In this document: piece by piece, positions 8,337 through 15,927 of the stretch
Layout of the letters: the number at the start of each line of letters is the position of its first letter
Numbering within the stretch: the first letter of the stretch is position 1
DNA from: CAYMAZ01 sp964388575
GTDB taxonomy: Bacteria > Bacteroidota > Bacteroidia > Bacteroidales > DTU049
DNA length: 64,000 nt
Assembly: GCA_964388575.1 (NCBI GenBank)
Contig: CAYMAZ010000013.1
Span: forward strand, 9,281-73,280
Reading direction: 5' to 3'
Position numbers and translations under genes: made by a program
Notes under the pieces: model-generated
The model's input: only the letters and a program-made list of their open reading frames with translations
Told to the model about the DNA's origin: nothing
The model's database searches: none

Positions 8337-8352
8337 AATGTTGGCCAACATT
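8337..8352. promoter_or_regulatory. 16-bp perfect palindrome, candidate operator of the umuDC-SRAP operon
   Basis: AATGTTGGCCAACATT lies 8 bp before the umuD start and 1 bp downstream of the -7 box, at the expected transcription start. The outer sequence adds TTGTAA on the left and TTACAA on the right, with unequal spacing. Position and symmetry fit a repressor site that blocks the start of an SOS-type operon. No lexA gene is in the window, so the regulator is unknown. Confidence 0.7.
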
Positions 8353-8353
8353 A

Positions 8354-8361
8354 CAAAGTTA
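8354..8361 (-). promoter_or_regulatory. -7 promoter element for umuDC-SRAP
   Basis: Minus-strand TAACTTTG matches TAnnTTTG, 25 bp before the umuD ATG. The nearest upstream TTG is only 14 bp away, so the -33 element is doubtful, as can be the case for regulated promoters. Confidence 0.65.
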
Positions 8362-8387
8362 AAAAATTGTTTTTACAAAATATCGGT

Positions 8388-9470
8388 TTACTTGGGCGTT
8401 TTGTAAATCAGATATCCTGCAATTATCAAAAAGATAATATTCGGAATCCAAACTGCCAGCAACGGTGGAAAATTGTCCTTTGTTGCAAATGTCGTTGTAA
8501 CCTGCATAAACAGAATAAATCCAAAACTCAGTGATAAGCCGATTCCAAGATGAAGCCCTGTTCCCCCTTTAGATTTACGACTTGATAGTGCAGCTCCTAT
8601 CAGTGTCAGAATGATTGTGGCAAACGGAAAAGCGGTTCTTCTGTATTGTTCAACTTCGTAAAAAACAATGCTATCAGATCCTTTAATTTTTTCTCGTTTA
8701 ATAAAATCTCTCAACTGCGAAAAATTCATCAGGTCCATCATGTATGTATCCAGTCGGAAATCATTTGGAGTCATATTCAGAGTCGTGTCAATTTCATTGA
8801 TCCTTGTTATTGTTTCTCGTTCGTTATCAAATGTTCTGACAATACATCTTTGCAAATTCCAGGTTTGGGCAATGCTGTCCCATTGAATGACATCAGCATG
8901 CAGCTTTGATATGAGACCGGTTTGAAAATCAACAGATTCCAGAGTAAATCTATATCCAATATTATCCTCCAGACTGAATGTTTCCACAAATGCAAAATTC
9001 CCCTGACTCAGCTGAAGATGGATGTTTCGCCCTCTCGTTTTTTGAATCGATTTAACATATTGTTCTTCAAATGCAAGTCTTTTTTTGTTTGCAGGAGGAA
9101 TCATAAAATTTGATAACCAGAAATTAAGTATTGCCAGCGCAACAGCCGAAAGAATAAATGGTCTGAGAAGTCTTCTGTAGCTGATACCGCATGTGAGTAT
9201 GGCTGCAATTTCCATGTTTGAAGCCATTCGGGATGTGAAATACACAACTGCTATAAATGTGAACAACGGACTGAAAAGATTAACAAAGTATGGTATGAAA
9301 TTCAGATAGTATTGAAAAAAAATAGCAGAAAAAGGAGCTTGTCTTTCTATGAAGTCATCAATTTTTTCTGAAATGTCAAAGGCAATGACGATAATAATGA
9401 TCAGTGCAATTGAGAGAAAAAAAGTCCCCAAAAATTTCCTGATTATATATATGTCAATCTTTTTTAGCAT
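8388..9470 (-). CDS. LptF/LptG-family lipopolysaccharide export permease
   Basis: 360-residue inner-membrane protein of the LptF/LptG family, which with LptB extracts LPS and hands it to the periplasmic LptC/A bridge. It has the family plan: N-terminal helices starting LDIYIIRKF-like (MLKKIDIYIIRKFLGTFF), two further helices up to about 120, a periplasmic beta-jellyroll (about 130-270), and three C-terminal helices. The conserved cytoplasmic coupling region is EIAAILTCGISYRRLLRPF. It follows tgt by 49 bp, a neighbour pair often seen in Bacteroidota. LptG is more likely than LptF by that context, but sequence alone does not decide. Confidence 0.88.
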   Translation of the reverse strand: MLKKIDIYIIRKFLGTFFLSIALIIIIVIAFDISEKIDDFIERQAPFSAIFFQYYLNFIPYFVNLFSPLFTFIAVVYFTSRMASNMEIAAILTCGISYRRLLRPFILSAVALAILNFWLSNFMIPPANKKRLAFEEQYVKSIQKTRGRNIHLQLSQGNFAFVETFSLEDNIGYRFTLESVDFQTGLISKLHADVIQWDSIAQTWNLQRCIVRTFDNERETITRINEIDTTLNMTPNDFRLDTYMMDLMNFSQLRDFIKREKIKGSDSIVFYEVEQYRRTAFPFATIILTLIGAALSSRKSKGGTGLHLGIGLSLSFGFILFMQVTTTFATKDNFPPLLAVWIPNIIFLIIAGYLIYKTPK

Positions 9471-9519
9471 TTTTGAATATCGAAGTTTGGAGCTGTGTTG
9501 TTCAAATCATGTTATTGGG

Positions 9520-10650
9520 TTACAATCTGTTTTGTATTTTTGGCAAAATTTCTTTCTTCCATTCACTGAATGTTCCTTCTTCAATTTTTTTACGTGCTGT
9601 TTCCATGAGCCAGACGTAAAATCTGAGATTATGGATACTGGCAATAACAGGGCCGATCATTTCACCTGAAACAAATGTATGCCTGAGGAAAGCTTTAGAG
9701 TATTGATTGTCAACAAATGAACTTCCCGATTCATCAATTGAAGAAAAATCAGATTCCCATTTTTTGTTTCGGATGTTGATTATTCCGTTTTCTGTAAAAA
9801 GCATTCCGTTTCGTCCGTTTCTCGTAGGCATAACACAATCAAACATATCAATTCCTTTTGAAATACCTTCAATAAGATTTGCCGGTGTGCCAACTCCCAT
9901 AAGATAACGTGGTTTGTTCTCCGGAAGTATTTCATTTACAGTTTCAATCAGGTCGTACATCATTTCAGCAGGTTCTCCAACAGAAAGTCCTCCAATGGCA
10001 ATGCCTTCAGTATTGAGATCTGTGATGAATTTTGCAGATTCCTGACGAAGATCATTGTATACACTGCCCTGCACAATTGGAAATAAAGTTTGATTGTATC
10101 CGTATAGTGGGTCTGTGTTACGGTAATGTTCAAGACCTTTTAGCAGCCATTGATGGGTCAGTTGCATTGATTTTTTTGCATATTCATATTCACAGGGATA
10201 GGGAGTGCATTCATCCAGTGGCATGATGATGTCGTTTCCGAGAACTCGTTGAGTGTCTATGACACTTTCTGGTGTGAAAATGTGTTTGCTTCCATCAATA
10301 TGTGAACGAAATTCAACTCCTTCGGGTTTGAGCCTGCGCATTGCTGCAAGGGAAAAAACCTGATAACCACCGCTGTCAGCAAGAATGGGTCTGTTCCATC
10401 CGATAAATTTATGAAGTCCCCCGGCCTGTGATATCACTCCTGTACCTGGGCGCAGGTATAAATGATATGTGTTCCCAAGAATAATCTGAGCATGAATATC
10501 TTCAATCAGTGTTGAGAAATGAACCCCTTTCACATTACCAAGTGTTCCCACAGGCATGAATACAGGCGTTTGAACAGATCCGTGATCCGTTTTGAATAGT
10601 CCGGTTCGTGCGTTCGAATTTGAGTCTTTGTGTTGAATTCTAAAAAACAT
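9520..10650 (-). CDS. tgt: Queuine/preQ1 tRNA-guanine transglycosylase
   Basis: 376-residue TIM-barrel enzyme that exchanges guanine-34 of GUN-anticodon tRNAs for the queuosine precursor. Catalytic Asp92 (LADSGGYQVFS) and nucleophile Asp271 (FDCVMPTRNGRNG) are in place, as is the substrate loop GGLSVGEP. The usual C-terminal zinc site is altered: where most bacterial enzymes carry CxCxxC, this one reads ESGSSFVDNQYSKAF, although the histidine of SIHNLRFY is kept. I recall the same change in other Bacteroidota, so it is probably a phylum trait rather than inactivation. Confidence 0.95.
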   Translation of the reverse strand: MFFRIQHKDSNSNARTGLFKTDHGSVQTPVFMPVGTLGNVKGVHFSTLIEDIHAQIILGNTYHLYLRPGTGVISQAGGLHKFIGWNRPILADSGGYQVFSLAAMRRLKPEGVEFRSHIDGSKHIFTPESVIDTQRVLGNDIIMPLDECTPYPCEYEYAKKSMQLTHQWLLKGLEHYRNTDPLYGYNQTLFPIVQGSVYNDLRQESAKFITDLNTEGIAIGGLSVGEPAEMMYDLIETVNEILPENKPRYLMGVGTPANLIEGISKGIDMFDCVMPTRNGRNGMLFTENGIINIRNKKWESDFSSIDESGSSFVDNQYSKAFLRHTFVSGEMIGPVIASIHNLRFYVWLMETARKKIEEGTFSEWKKEILPKIQNRL

Positions 10651-10667
10651 GTCTAAATTTCAGAATG

Positions 10668-10696
10668 CAAATTTACTGTTATTTGTCAAATATCAA
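10668..10696 (-). promoter_or_regulatory. Promoter of tgt
   Basis: Minus-strand TTG (10694-10696), an 18-bp spacer and TAAATTTG (10668-10675) match the Bacteroidota -33/-7 pattern, 17 bp before the tgt ATG. Confidence 0.7.
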
Positions 10697-10785
10697 AAAG
10701 ATTGCCGTTTCCTTTGATTTTTAAATTTGATGTGGTTCAGATTCTATTCTGCTCATGAATCATCTCCAAACAGAGTTTTCTTATC

Positions 10786-10813
10786 TTGGATTTTGTAAAA
10801 AATTGTATATTTG
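10786..10813 (+). promoter_or_regulatory. Promoter of feoAB
   Basis: TTG (10786-10788), 17-bp spacer and TATATTTG (10806-10813). The box lies on top of an in-frame TTG at 10811, so translation must start downstream, at ATG 10847. Confidence 0.75.
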
Positions 10814-10846
10814 CAATCCTTATTTGGTTTTACTTTAAATTACGAC

Positions 10847-13399
10847 ATGACTCTTTACGACCTGAATCCCGGAGAAAAAGCAATTGTTATGAAAATCAAC
10901 GGAAGCGGATCATTTCGCAAACGTTTGATAGATATGGGTTTTACAGTGGGAAGAGAAGTAGAGGTTGTGAAAAAAGCTCCCCTGCAAGATCCCATTCAAT
11001 ATCAGATTATGGGGTATGAAGTGTCCCTGAGAGGAGAGGAGGCAAAACAGATAGACATTGTTGATTTAATTAATCCGGATTCCGGGATTTTCCGAAATGT
11101 TGATTTCAACGGAATCAACACAACTGAAACGGTATCTCCAGCTAGAGAGAAATCCAAAGATAAAGTGATTAATGTTATCCTTGTTGGAAATCCCAATTGT
11201 GGCAAAACAACAATTTTTAATTATATTTCCGGTTCAAGAGAAAATGTTGGAAATTATCCTGGTGTAACGGTTGATGCCAAGAGAACTCAGTTTAAATATC
11301 GTGACTATAAGATCAGATTGATTGATCTTCCCGGAACATATTCAATTTCAGCTTACACACCTGAAGAGGTTTTTGTCAGACAATTTCTGACCAGTGAAAA
11401 AACAGATATTGTCATTAATGTTGTTGATTGTTCCAATCTTGAAAGAAATCTGTATCTGACTACTCAGCTTCTTGATCTTGATCTGAGAATGGTGATGAGT
11501 CTGAATATGTATGATGAATTGAAAGAACAGGGAGACGAGTTTAACTATCTGCATTTCTCTGAAATGATTGGTGTTCCGGCAGTTCCTACTGTGGGGAAGA
11601 AGGGTGAGGGGATGAAGGAGTTGCTTGATAAGGTCATTCAGGTATTTGAACATAACGATCCTGTTGTCAGACACATCCATATTTATTACGGGACTGTCAT
11701 TGAAGAATCTATTGAGAAACTTGAAAAGATGATCATTGAATCCGGTCACTTTCCCCTGCATATTCATACCCGTTTCATTGCACTCAAGTTACTCGAAAAG
11801 GATACTGAGTATATCCGTGAAGTCAGCTCAAATGATTCTCTGGAGCCATTAAAGGAACTTGTTTTCAGAGAAATTGAGCGAATTGAGAATACTTTTTCTG
11901 ATGATTCTGAAAACATTACAGCTGAATTGAGGTACGGTTTTATCCATGGTGCTTTAAAAGAAACATTCAAACAGAAGTCAGTGAATAAAACTGGTCAAAC
12001 AAAAAGCCGAAAGCTTGATAAAATTTTTACACATAAATTTTTCGGATTGCCAATATTCATGTTCTTTCTTTGGTTGATGTTTTACAGCACATTTACAATC
12101 GGAGGCTTTTTTATGGAATGGATAGAAGCTGGAGTTTCACTGCTTGGTGAGCTTTTTGTCCGATTCATCCCCGAAGGCGTATTTCAGGATATTCTTGTCG
12201 AAGGAGTGATTGGAGGAGTGGGAGGCGTGATTGTCTTTTTGCCGAACATCATTATTTTATTTTTGTTTATTGCATTTATGGAAGGAACAGGGTATATGTC
12301 CCGAATTGCATTTATTATGGATCGCCTGATGCATAAAATTGGGCTCCATGGAAAGTCATTCATTCCACTTATCATGGGATTTGGCTGTAATGTTCCTGCG
12401 ATTATGGCAACACGGACACTTGAAAACAAATCAGATAGAATTCTGACCATGCTGATTATTCCTCTGATGTCATGTAGTGCCAGATTGCCTGTGTATGTTC
12501 TGCTGATATCTGCTTTTTTCCCCGCAAGACCTGCATTGATGCTGATGTTGATCTATTTTATGGGAATTATTTTTGCTGCTTTTTTTGCACTGATATTTAA
12601 AAAATTATTTTTCAATAAAACCGAAGCACCTTTTGTTATGGAGCTTCCTCCCTACAGAATGCCCACATTAAGGGCAACATACATTTATATGTGGCTTCGT
12701 GCTTCTCAATATCTCAAAAAAATGGGGGGGATCATTCTGATTGCATCACTTGTGATATGGGTACTTGGTTATTTCCCCCGTAATATAGAGTTTTCAAAAG
12801 ATTACAATGCTCAGATTCAGGAAGTGAATATGAAGTACGACAATATTACGGGTCAAGGATATTCACCGGATTCATTGAATGTTCTGAAAGAAAACAGACT
12901 GAATGAATTATCTGCAATTGTTCACGAACGGGAGCTTGAGCGTCATTCCAAAACATATATTGGCTTGCTGGGCAGAATGATTGAACCTATTATGTCTCCC
13001 CTCGGAATGGANNNNNNNNNNAGTATTGCTCTGCTCTCCGGATTCCCTGCAAAAGAAGTCATTATAAGTACTATGGGCGTTCTATTTCAGGATTATGAGC
13101 TCGATCCAAACAATCCCGATCCCGACCATCCGAAGGTGAAAATTGCATCTCTTGACAAAAGACTCAAACATGCAGTTTTTATGGATACAGAAGACAGCGG
13201 TAAACCACTTTTTTCCAAAGTTTCTGCATTTGCCTTTCTGTTATTTGTCTTGTTTTATTTTCCATGCACTGCCTCTGTCGTGGCAATTAAAAAAGAATCT
13301 GCCAAATGGTCATATACCATTTTATCAATTATGTACACAACAGGTTTTGCCTGGCTGATTGCTTTTCTGACAAATATGATCGGAAATTTAATCGTATAA
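10847..13399 (+). CDS. feoB: FeoA-FeoB fusion, ferrous iron transporter (contains a 10-N gap)
   Basis: 850-residue protein joining a FeoA SH3-like domain (about 1-80) to FeoB, the inner-membrane Fe(II) importer. The G domain (about 105-275) shows G1 GNPNCGKTT, G2 region NYPGVTVDAK, G3 DLPGTYS and an NMYDE G4-like motif. The membrane part holds the Gate signatures GFGCNVPA and SCSARLPVYVL, and the second Gate SGFPAKEVIIST. Ns at 13012-13021 fall between LGM and SIALLSGF; the flanking codon begins GA and four unknown codons keep the frame, which fits the family pattern Asp-Trp-Lys/Arg-x, so the gap length is probably right. FeoA fused to FeoB is common in Bacteroidota. Confidence 0.96.
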   Translation: MTLYDLNPGEKAIVMKINGSGSFRKRLIDMGFTVGREVEVVKKAPLQDPIQYQIMGYEVSLRGEEAKQIDIVDLINPDSGIFRNVDFNGINTTETVSPAREKSKDKVINVILVGNPNCGKTTIFNYISGSRENVGNYPGVTVDAKRTQFKYRDYKIRLIDLPGTYSISAYTPEEVFVRQFLTSEKTDIVINVVDCSNLERNLYLTTQLLDLDLRMVMSLNMYDELKEQGDEFNYLHFSEMIGVPAVPTVGKKGEGMKELLDKVIQVFEHNDPVVRHIHIYYGTVIEESIEKLEKMIIESGHFPLHIHTRFIALKLLEKDTEYIREVSSNDSLEPLKELVFREIERIENTFSDDSENITAELRYGFIHGALKETFKQKSVNKTGQTKSRKLDKIFTHKFFGLPIFMFFLWLMFYSTFTIGGFFMEWIEAGVSLLGELFVRFIPEGVFQDILVEGVIGGVGGVIVFLPNIIILFLFIAFMEGTGYMSRIAFIMDRLMHKIGLHGKSFIPLIMGFGCNVPAIMATRTLENKSDRILTMLIIPLMSCSARLPVYVLLISAFFPARPALMLMLIYFMGIIFAAFFALIFKKLFFNKTEAPFVMELPPYRMPTLRATYIYMWLRASQYLKKMGGIILIASLVIWVLGYFPRNIEFSKDYNAQIQEVNMKYDNITGQGYSPDSLNVLKENRLNELSAIVHERELERHSKTYIGLLGRMIEPIMSPLGMXXXXSIALLSGFPAKEVIISTMGVLFQDYELDPNNPDPDHPKVKIASLDKRLKHAVFMDTEDSGKPLFSKVSAFAFLLFVLFYFPCTASVVAIKKESAKWSYTILSIMYTTGFAWLIAFLTNMIGNLIV
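13012..13021. other. Assembly gap of 10 N inside feoB
   Basis: Ten undetermined bases. The frame is kept across it and homologous length is as expected, so it is most likely an unresolved base run of true length. Confidence 0.9.
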
Positions 13400-13421
13400 T
13401 TTCATATTTTATCTAAAAATA

Positions 13422-13452
13422 TTGAATATAAAAAGAAATATTATTATATTTG
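13422..13452 (+). promoter_or_regulatory. Promoter of the paired lipoprotein genes
   Basis: TTG (13422-13424), a 20-bp spacer and TATATTTG (13445-13452) give a full match to the Bacteroidota consensus 25 bp before the ATG at 13478. Confidence 0.75.
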
Positions 13453-13477
13453 CAATATAATATAAATAAATATTTCC

Positions 13478-13948
13478 ATGAAAAAATTCAATTTTATCGG
13501 TTTTATTGTTTTGGCAATTGTTATTATTGCTGCTTCCTGTCAGAAGGAAGAAGATCCCCCTGCTCAGGTTACAAAATACAAATCTACTCTTACGGGCTTT
13601 GCGTATGCTCAACTTGATGAAACAATTCAGGGTATGGAGTTAGTTCCTCAGGGAACCAGAATTTTCGCTATAGTTCCAACTCAGCAGCTTATACTGACTC
13701 CTGATCCAAATACTGTTTATCCAAATAAGATTTATGAGACTACAGTAGGAGCTGATGGAAAATATTCATTCACATTCGATGTTGGGTGCAATGGTGAAGT
13801 TCAGACTATGCTCTATGCAAATGATTTTGAATATGATAGAATTATAAGTCCCTCAGTGACCGAGCTAACATATTATAACATGTCAGCTATCGGTGTCATT
13901 CTTATTCCGAAACAAACAAAAATATTTAATATTCAATTTACATACTAA
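13478..13948 (+). CDS. Lipoprotein of unknown function, first of a tandem pair
   Basis: 156 residues with a type II signal peptide (lipobox AASC). The mature part is a single beta-sandwich-like domain with the segment LTGFAYAQLDETIQGMELVPQG and GADGKYSFTFDVG, which resembles a carboxypeptidase-regulatory or transthyretin-like fold. It is clearly paralogous to the next gene, with which it shares domain length, the PQGTRIF motif, YP-K-YET and DGKYS-TFDVG. The two are 3 bp apart in one transcript. No function can be assigned. Confidence 0.75.
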   Translation: MKKFNFIGFIVLAIVIIAASCQKEEDPPAQVTKYKSTLTGFAYAQLDETIQGMELVPQGTRIFAIVPTQQLILTPDPNTVYPNKIYETTVGADGKYSFTFDVGCNGEVQTMLYANDFEYDRIISPSVTELTYYNMSAIGVILIPKQTKIFNIQFTY

Positions 13949-13951
13949 ATC

Positions 13952-14413
13952 ATGAAAAATTCAAAAATTAATATATGTACTTTGGTTGCATTAATCTTTT
14001 TGATTTCATGCAACAAAGAAGAAACAGAAAAAACACCGAATACAGCAGTCAAATCTACAATAGCAGGGGTTGCATATGCCGATCTTGATATGACAGAACC
14101 TGGTTATGAGTATGCACCTCAGGGTACGAGGATTTTTGTTGCTTATTCAATACAACAGGTTATTGATGATCCGGTTCCAAATACAACCTATCCGATAAAG
14201 TTTTTCGAAACGGTTGTAGGACCTGATGGAAAATACTCTATCACTTTTGATGTCGGCAACAATCCTTTAATGATTGCTGTTTATGCTGATCAATTTTTGT
14301 ATGATAAAATCATTGCTCCCTCACTGACTGAAACGACCACTTATGTTATGCCAATGCTTAACATTTTGATTATGCCCGGACAGTCAAGAATGCATAATAT
14401 TTATTACATTTAA
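13952..14413 (+). CDS. Lipoprotein of unknown function, second of a tandem pair
   Basis: 153 residues, lipobox LISC, mature domain colinear with the preceding protein (STIAGVAYADLDMTEPGYEY, PQGTRIFVAYSIQQ, GPDGKYSITFDVG, LNILIMPGQSRMHNIYYI). The pair arose by tandem duplication and has diverged substantially. Located between feoAB and the trxB terminator. A link with iron uptake is only positional. Confidence 0.75.
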   Translation: MKNSKINICTLVALIFLISCNKEETEKTPNTAVKSTIAGVAYADLDMTEPGYEYAPQGTRIFVAYSIQQVIDDPVPNTTYPIKFFETVVGPDGKYSITFDVGNNPLMIAVYADQFLYDKIIAPSLTETTTYVMPMLNILIMPGQSRMHNIYYI

Positions 14414-14415
14414 TA

Positions 14416-14448
14416 AAAAAAAAACTGATGATTGCATCAGGTTTTTTT
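14416..14448. terminator. Bidirectional terminator between lipoprotein pair and trxB
   Basis: Stem CTGATG/CATCAG (14425-14430 with 14435-14440) flanked by an A-run on the left and a T-run on the right, so it can end transcripts from both sides of these convergent genes. Confidence 0.75.
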
Positions 14449-14468
14449 AAGATGTTTTTATAATCAGA

Positions 14469-15407
14469 TTATTCGAACGAAAGAAATCGTTCGGCTTCAA
14501 TAGCAGCCATACAACCACTTCCGGCAGCTGTTACGGCTTGTCTGTAGTAGTGATCCTGAATATCACCGGCAGCAAAAACACCATCTACACTTGTTTTAGT
14601 TGATCCTGGAAATGTTTTGATATAGCCGTTTTCGTGGAGTTCGAGTTGGCCTGTAAACAGATCAGAGTTGGGTTTGTGTCCGATTGCAATGAAAACGCCT
14701 TCTACATTCAGCTTTTTCTCTTCTCCTGTTTGGACATTCTGAATAATCACACCATTGACAGACTTGGTAAACCCCTGTTCAATTCCGACAATTTCCCTGA
14801 TGACACTATTCCATTGAGGTTCAATGTTCGGAGTCTCAAACACTTTATTTTGCATGGCTTTGCTTGCGCGCAATTCATCACGACGGTGAATCAGATACAC
14901 TGTTCTGCAAAGTTTTGAAAGATATGTCGCTTCTTCAGCTGCAGTATCACCACCTCCGACAATTGCCACGTCTTTTCCTCTGTAGAAGAACCCGTCGCAT
15001 GTGGCACATGCAGAAACGCCAAAACCATTAAATTTATTTTCGGATTCAATCCCGAGCCATTTTGCTGAAGCTCCGGTAGCAATGATTACTGTTTCTGCTT
15101 CGATGTTACTTCCTGATTCGTCTGTACAGATAAAAGGGCGCTTAGATAAATCAACTTTTGTGATCATTCCTGAGCGGATATCTGTTTCGAAACGTGCAGC
15201 TTGTTTTTTCAAATCAGACATAAGTTCGGGGCCCTGAACACCATCAGGATATCCCGGGAAATTTTCAACTTCGGTTGTAATTGTGAGCTGTCCTCCGGGT
15301 TGTAGACCTTCATATAAAACAGGTTTCAGGTCAGCTCTGGCGGCATAAATGGCAGCAGTATATCCGGCTGGTCCTGATCCGATAATTAAACATTTGGTTT
15401 TTTCCAT
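14469..15407 (-). CDS. trxB: Thioredoxin reductase
   Basis: 312-residue FAD/NADPH-dependent reductase that regenerates reduced thioredoxin. FAD motif GSGPAGYTAA (10-19), redox pair Cys134-Ala-Thr-Cys137, NADPH motif GGGDTAAEEA, and the FAD C-terminal motif GVFAAGDIQD are all present, at the normal length of the bacterial low-molecular-weight type. The ATG at 15407 (MEKTK) is preferred; one at 15413 would add only two residues. It has its own promoter and converges with the lipoprotein pair. Confidence 0.97.
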   Translation of the reverse strand: MEKTKCLIIGSGPAGYTAAIYAARADLKPVLYEGLQPGGQLTITTEVENFPGYPDGVQGPELMSDLKKQAARFETDIRSGMITKVDLSKRPFICTDESGSNIEAETVIIATGASAKWLGIESENKFNGFGVSACATCDGFFYRGKDVAIVGGGDTAAEEATYLSKLCRTVYLIHRRDELRASKAMQNKVFETPNIEPQWNSVIREIVGIEQGFTKSVNGVIIQNVQTGEEKKLNVEGVFIAIGHKPNSDLFTGQLELHENGYIKTFPGSTKTSVDGVFAAGDIQDHYYRQAVTAAGSGCMAAIEAERFLSFE

Positions 15408-15441
15408 ATTCATATTGTTTAAAAATTATCTAAAAAGTTTA

Positions 15442-15475
15442 CAAAGTTACAAAATTTGATAGAAATTAAATGCAA
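15442..15475 (-). promoter_or_regulatory. Promoter of trxB
   Basis: Minus-strand TAACTTTG (15442-15449) with TTG (15473-15475) 23 bp further upstream. Spacing is at the long end of the accepted range. Confidence 0.6.
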
Positions 15476-15510
15476 AAAAACACCGGCAAGAAGCGAACTC
15501 AATGCCGGTG
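15474..15510 (-). terminator. Terminator of the RNase P RNA
   Basis: On the minus strand the 8-bp stem CACCGGCA/TGCCGGTG is followed by seven U. It begins 8 bp after the predicted 3' end of rnpB and its U-run overlaps the -33 region of the trxB promoter. Confidence 0.9.
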
Positions 15511-15517
15511 GGAATTG

Positions 15518-15869
15518 TTGTTTCATAAGCCGGATTCTGTATCTCAGAAGAGATGCTGTCATTTATCTGGGCTTATTGTCACCAATAAACTCAATCAGCC
15601 TACCCCCCGGCATCGGACAGGCTGCCCTTGATTGCCGGTATATTTGGCCTTTCAACACATAGGGTTTACCCCAACTTACGGTCACCCGAAAGTTGCGTGA
15701 GCTCTTACCTCACGTTTTCACCCTTATCATAACGTTTCCGCTATGACGGTTATTTTCTGCGGCACTTTCCGTTGGCCTTTCCTTGCCACCTTCCCGTTAG
15801 GAAGTATGTTGCCTTGTGTTGTCCGGACTTTCCTCCGTATAACTGAATATACGACGACAGCTGAAACAA
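15518..15869 (-). ncRNA. rnpB: RNase P RNA, bacterial type A
   Basis: About 352 nt, the catalytic RNA that trims tRNA 5' leaders. The minus strand carries the near-universal 5' signature GAGGAAAGTCCGGAC (15835-15821) and the 3' signature CAGAATCCGGCTTATG (15539-15524). Terminal helix P1 is given by TTGTTTCA (15869-15862) pairing with TGAAACAA (15525-15518), which sets the ends. A consensus promoter is immediately upstream and an intrinsic terminator immediately downstream. Confidence 0.95.
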
Positions 15870-15873
15870 GATG

Positions 15874-15904
15874 CAAAATTACAAAAAAACAGCGACGAAA
15901 GCAA
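15874..15904 (-). promoter_or_regulatory. Promoter of rnpB
   Basis: Minus-strand TTG (15902-15904), a 20-bp spacer, TAATTTTG (15874-15881), then 4 bp to the predicted RNA start at 15869. Confidence 0.8.
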
Positions 15905-15927
15905 AATACAAACATCGCATGATTTGT

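Noticed and set aside
10651..10667. Queuosine-precursor riboswitch before tgt
   Set aside because: The leader is only about 15 nt, too short for any aptamer.
10811..10846. N-terminal extension of feoAB from TTG 10811
   Set aside because: It overlaps the TATATTTG promoter box and adds residues not found in FeoA; ATG 10847 fits the family start.
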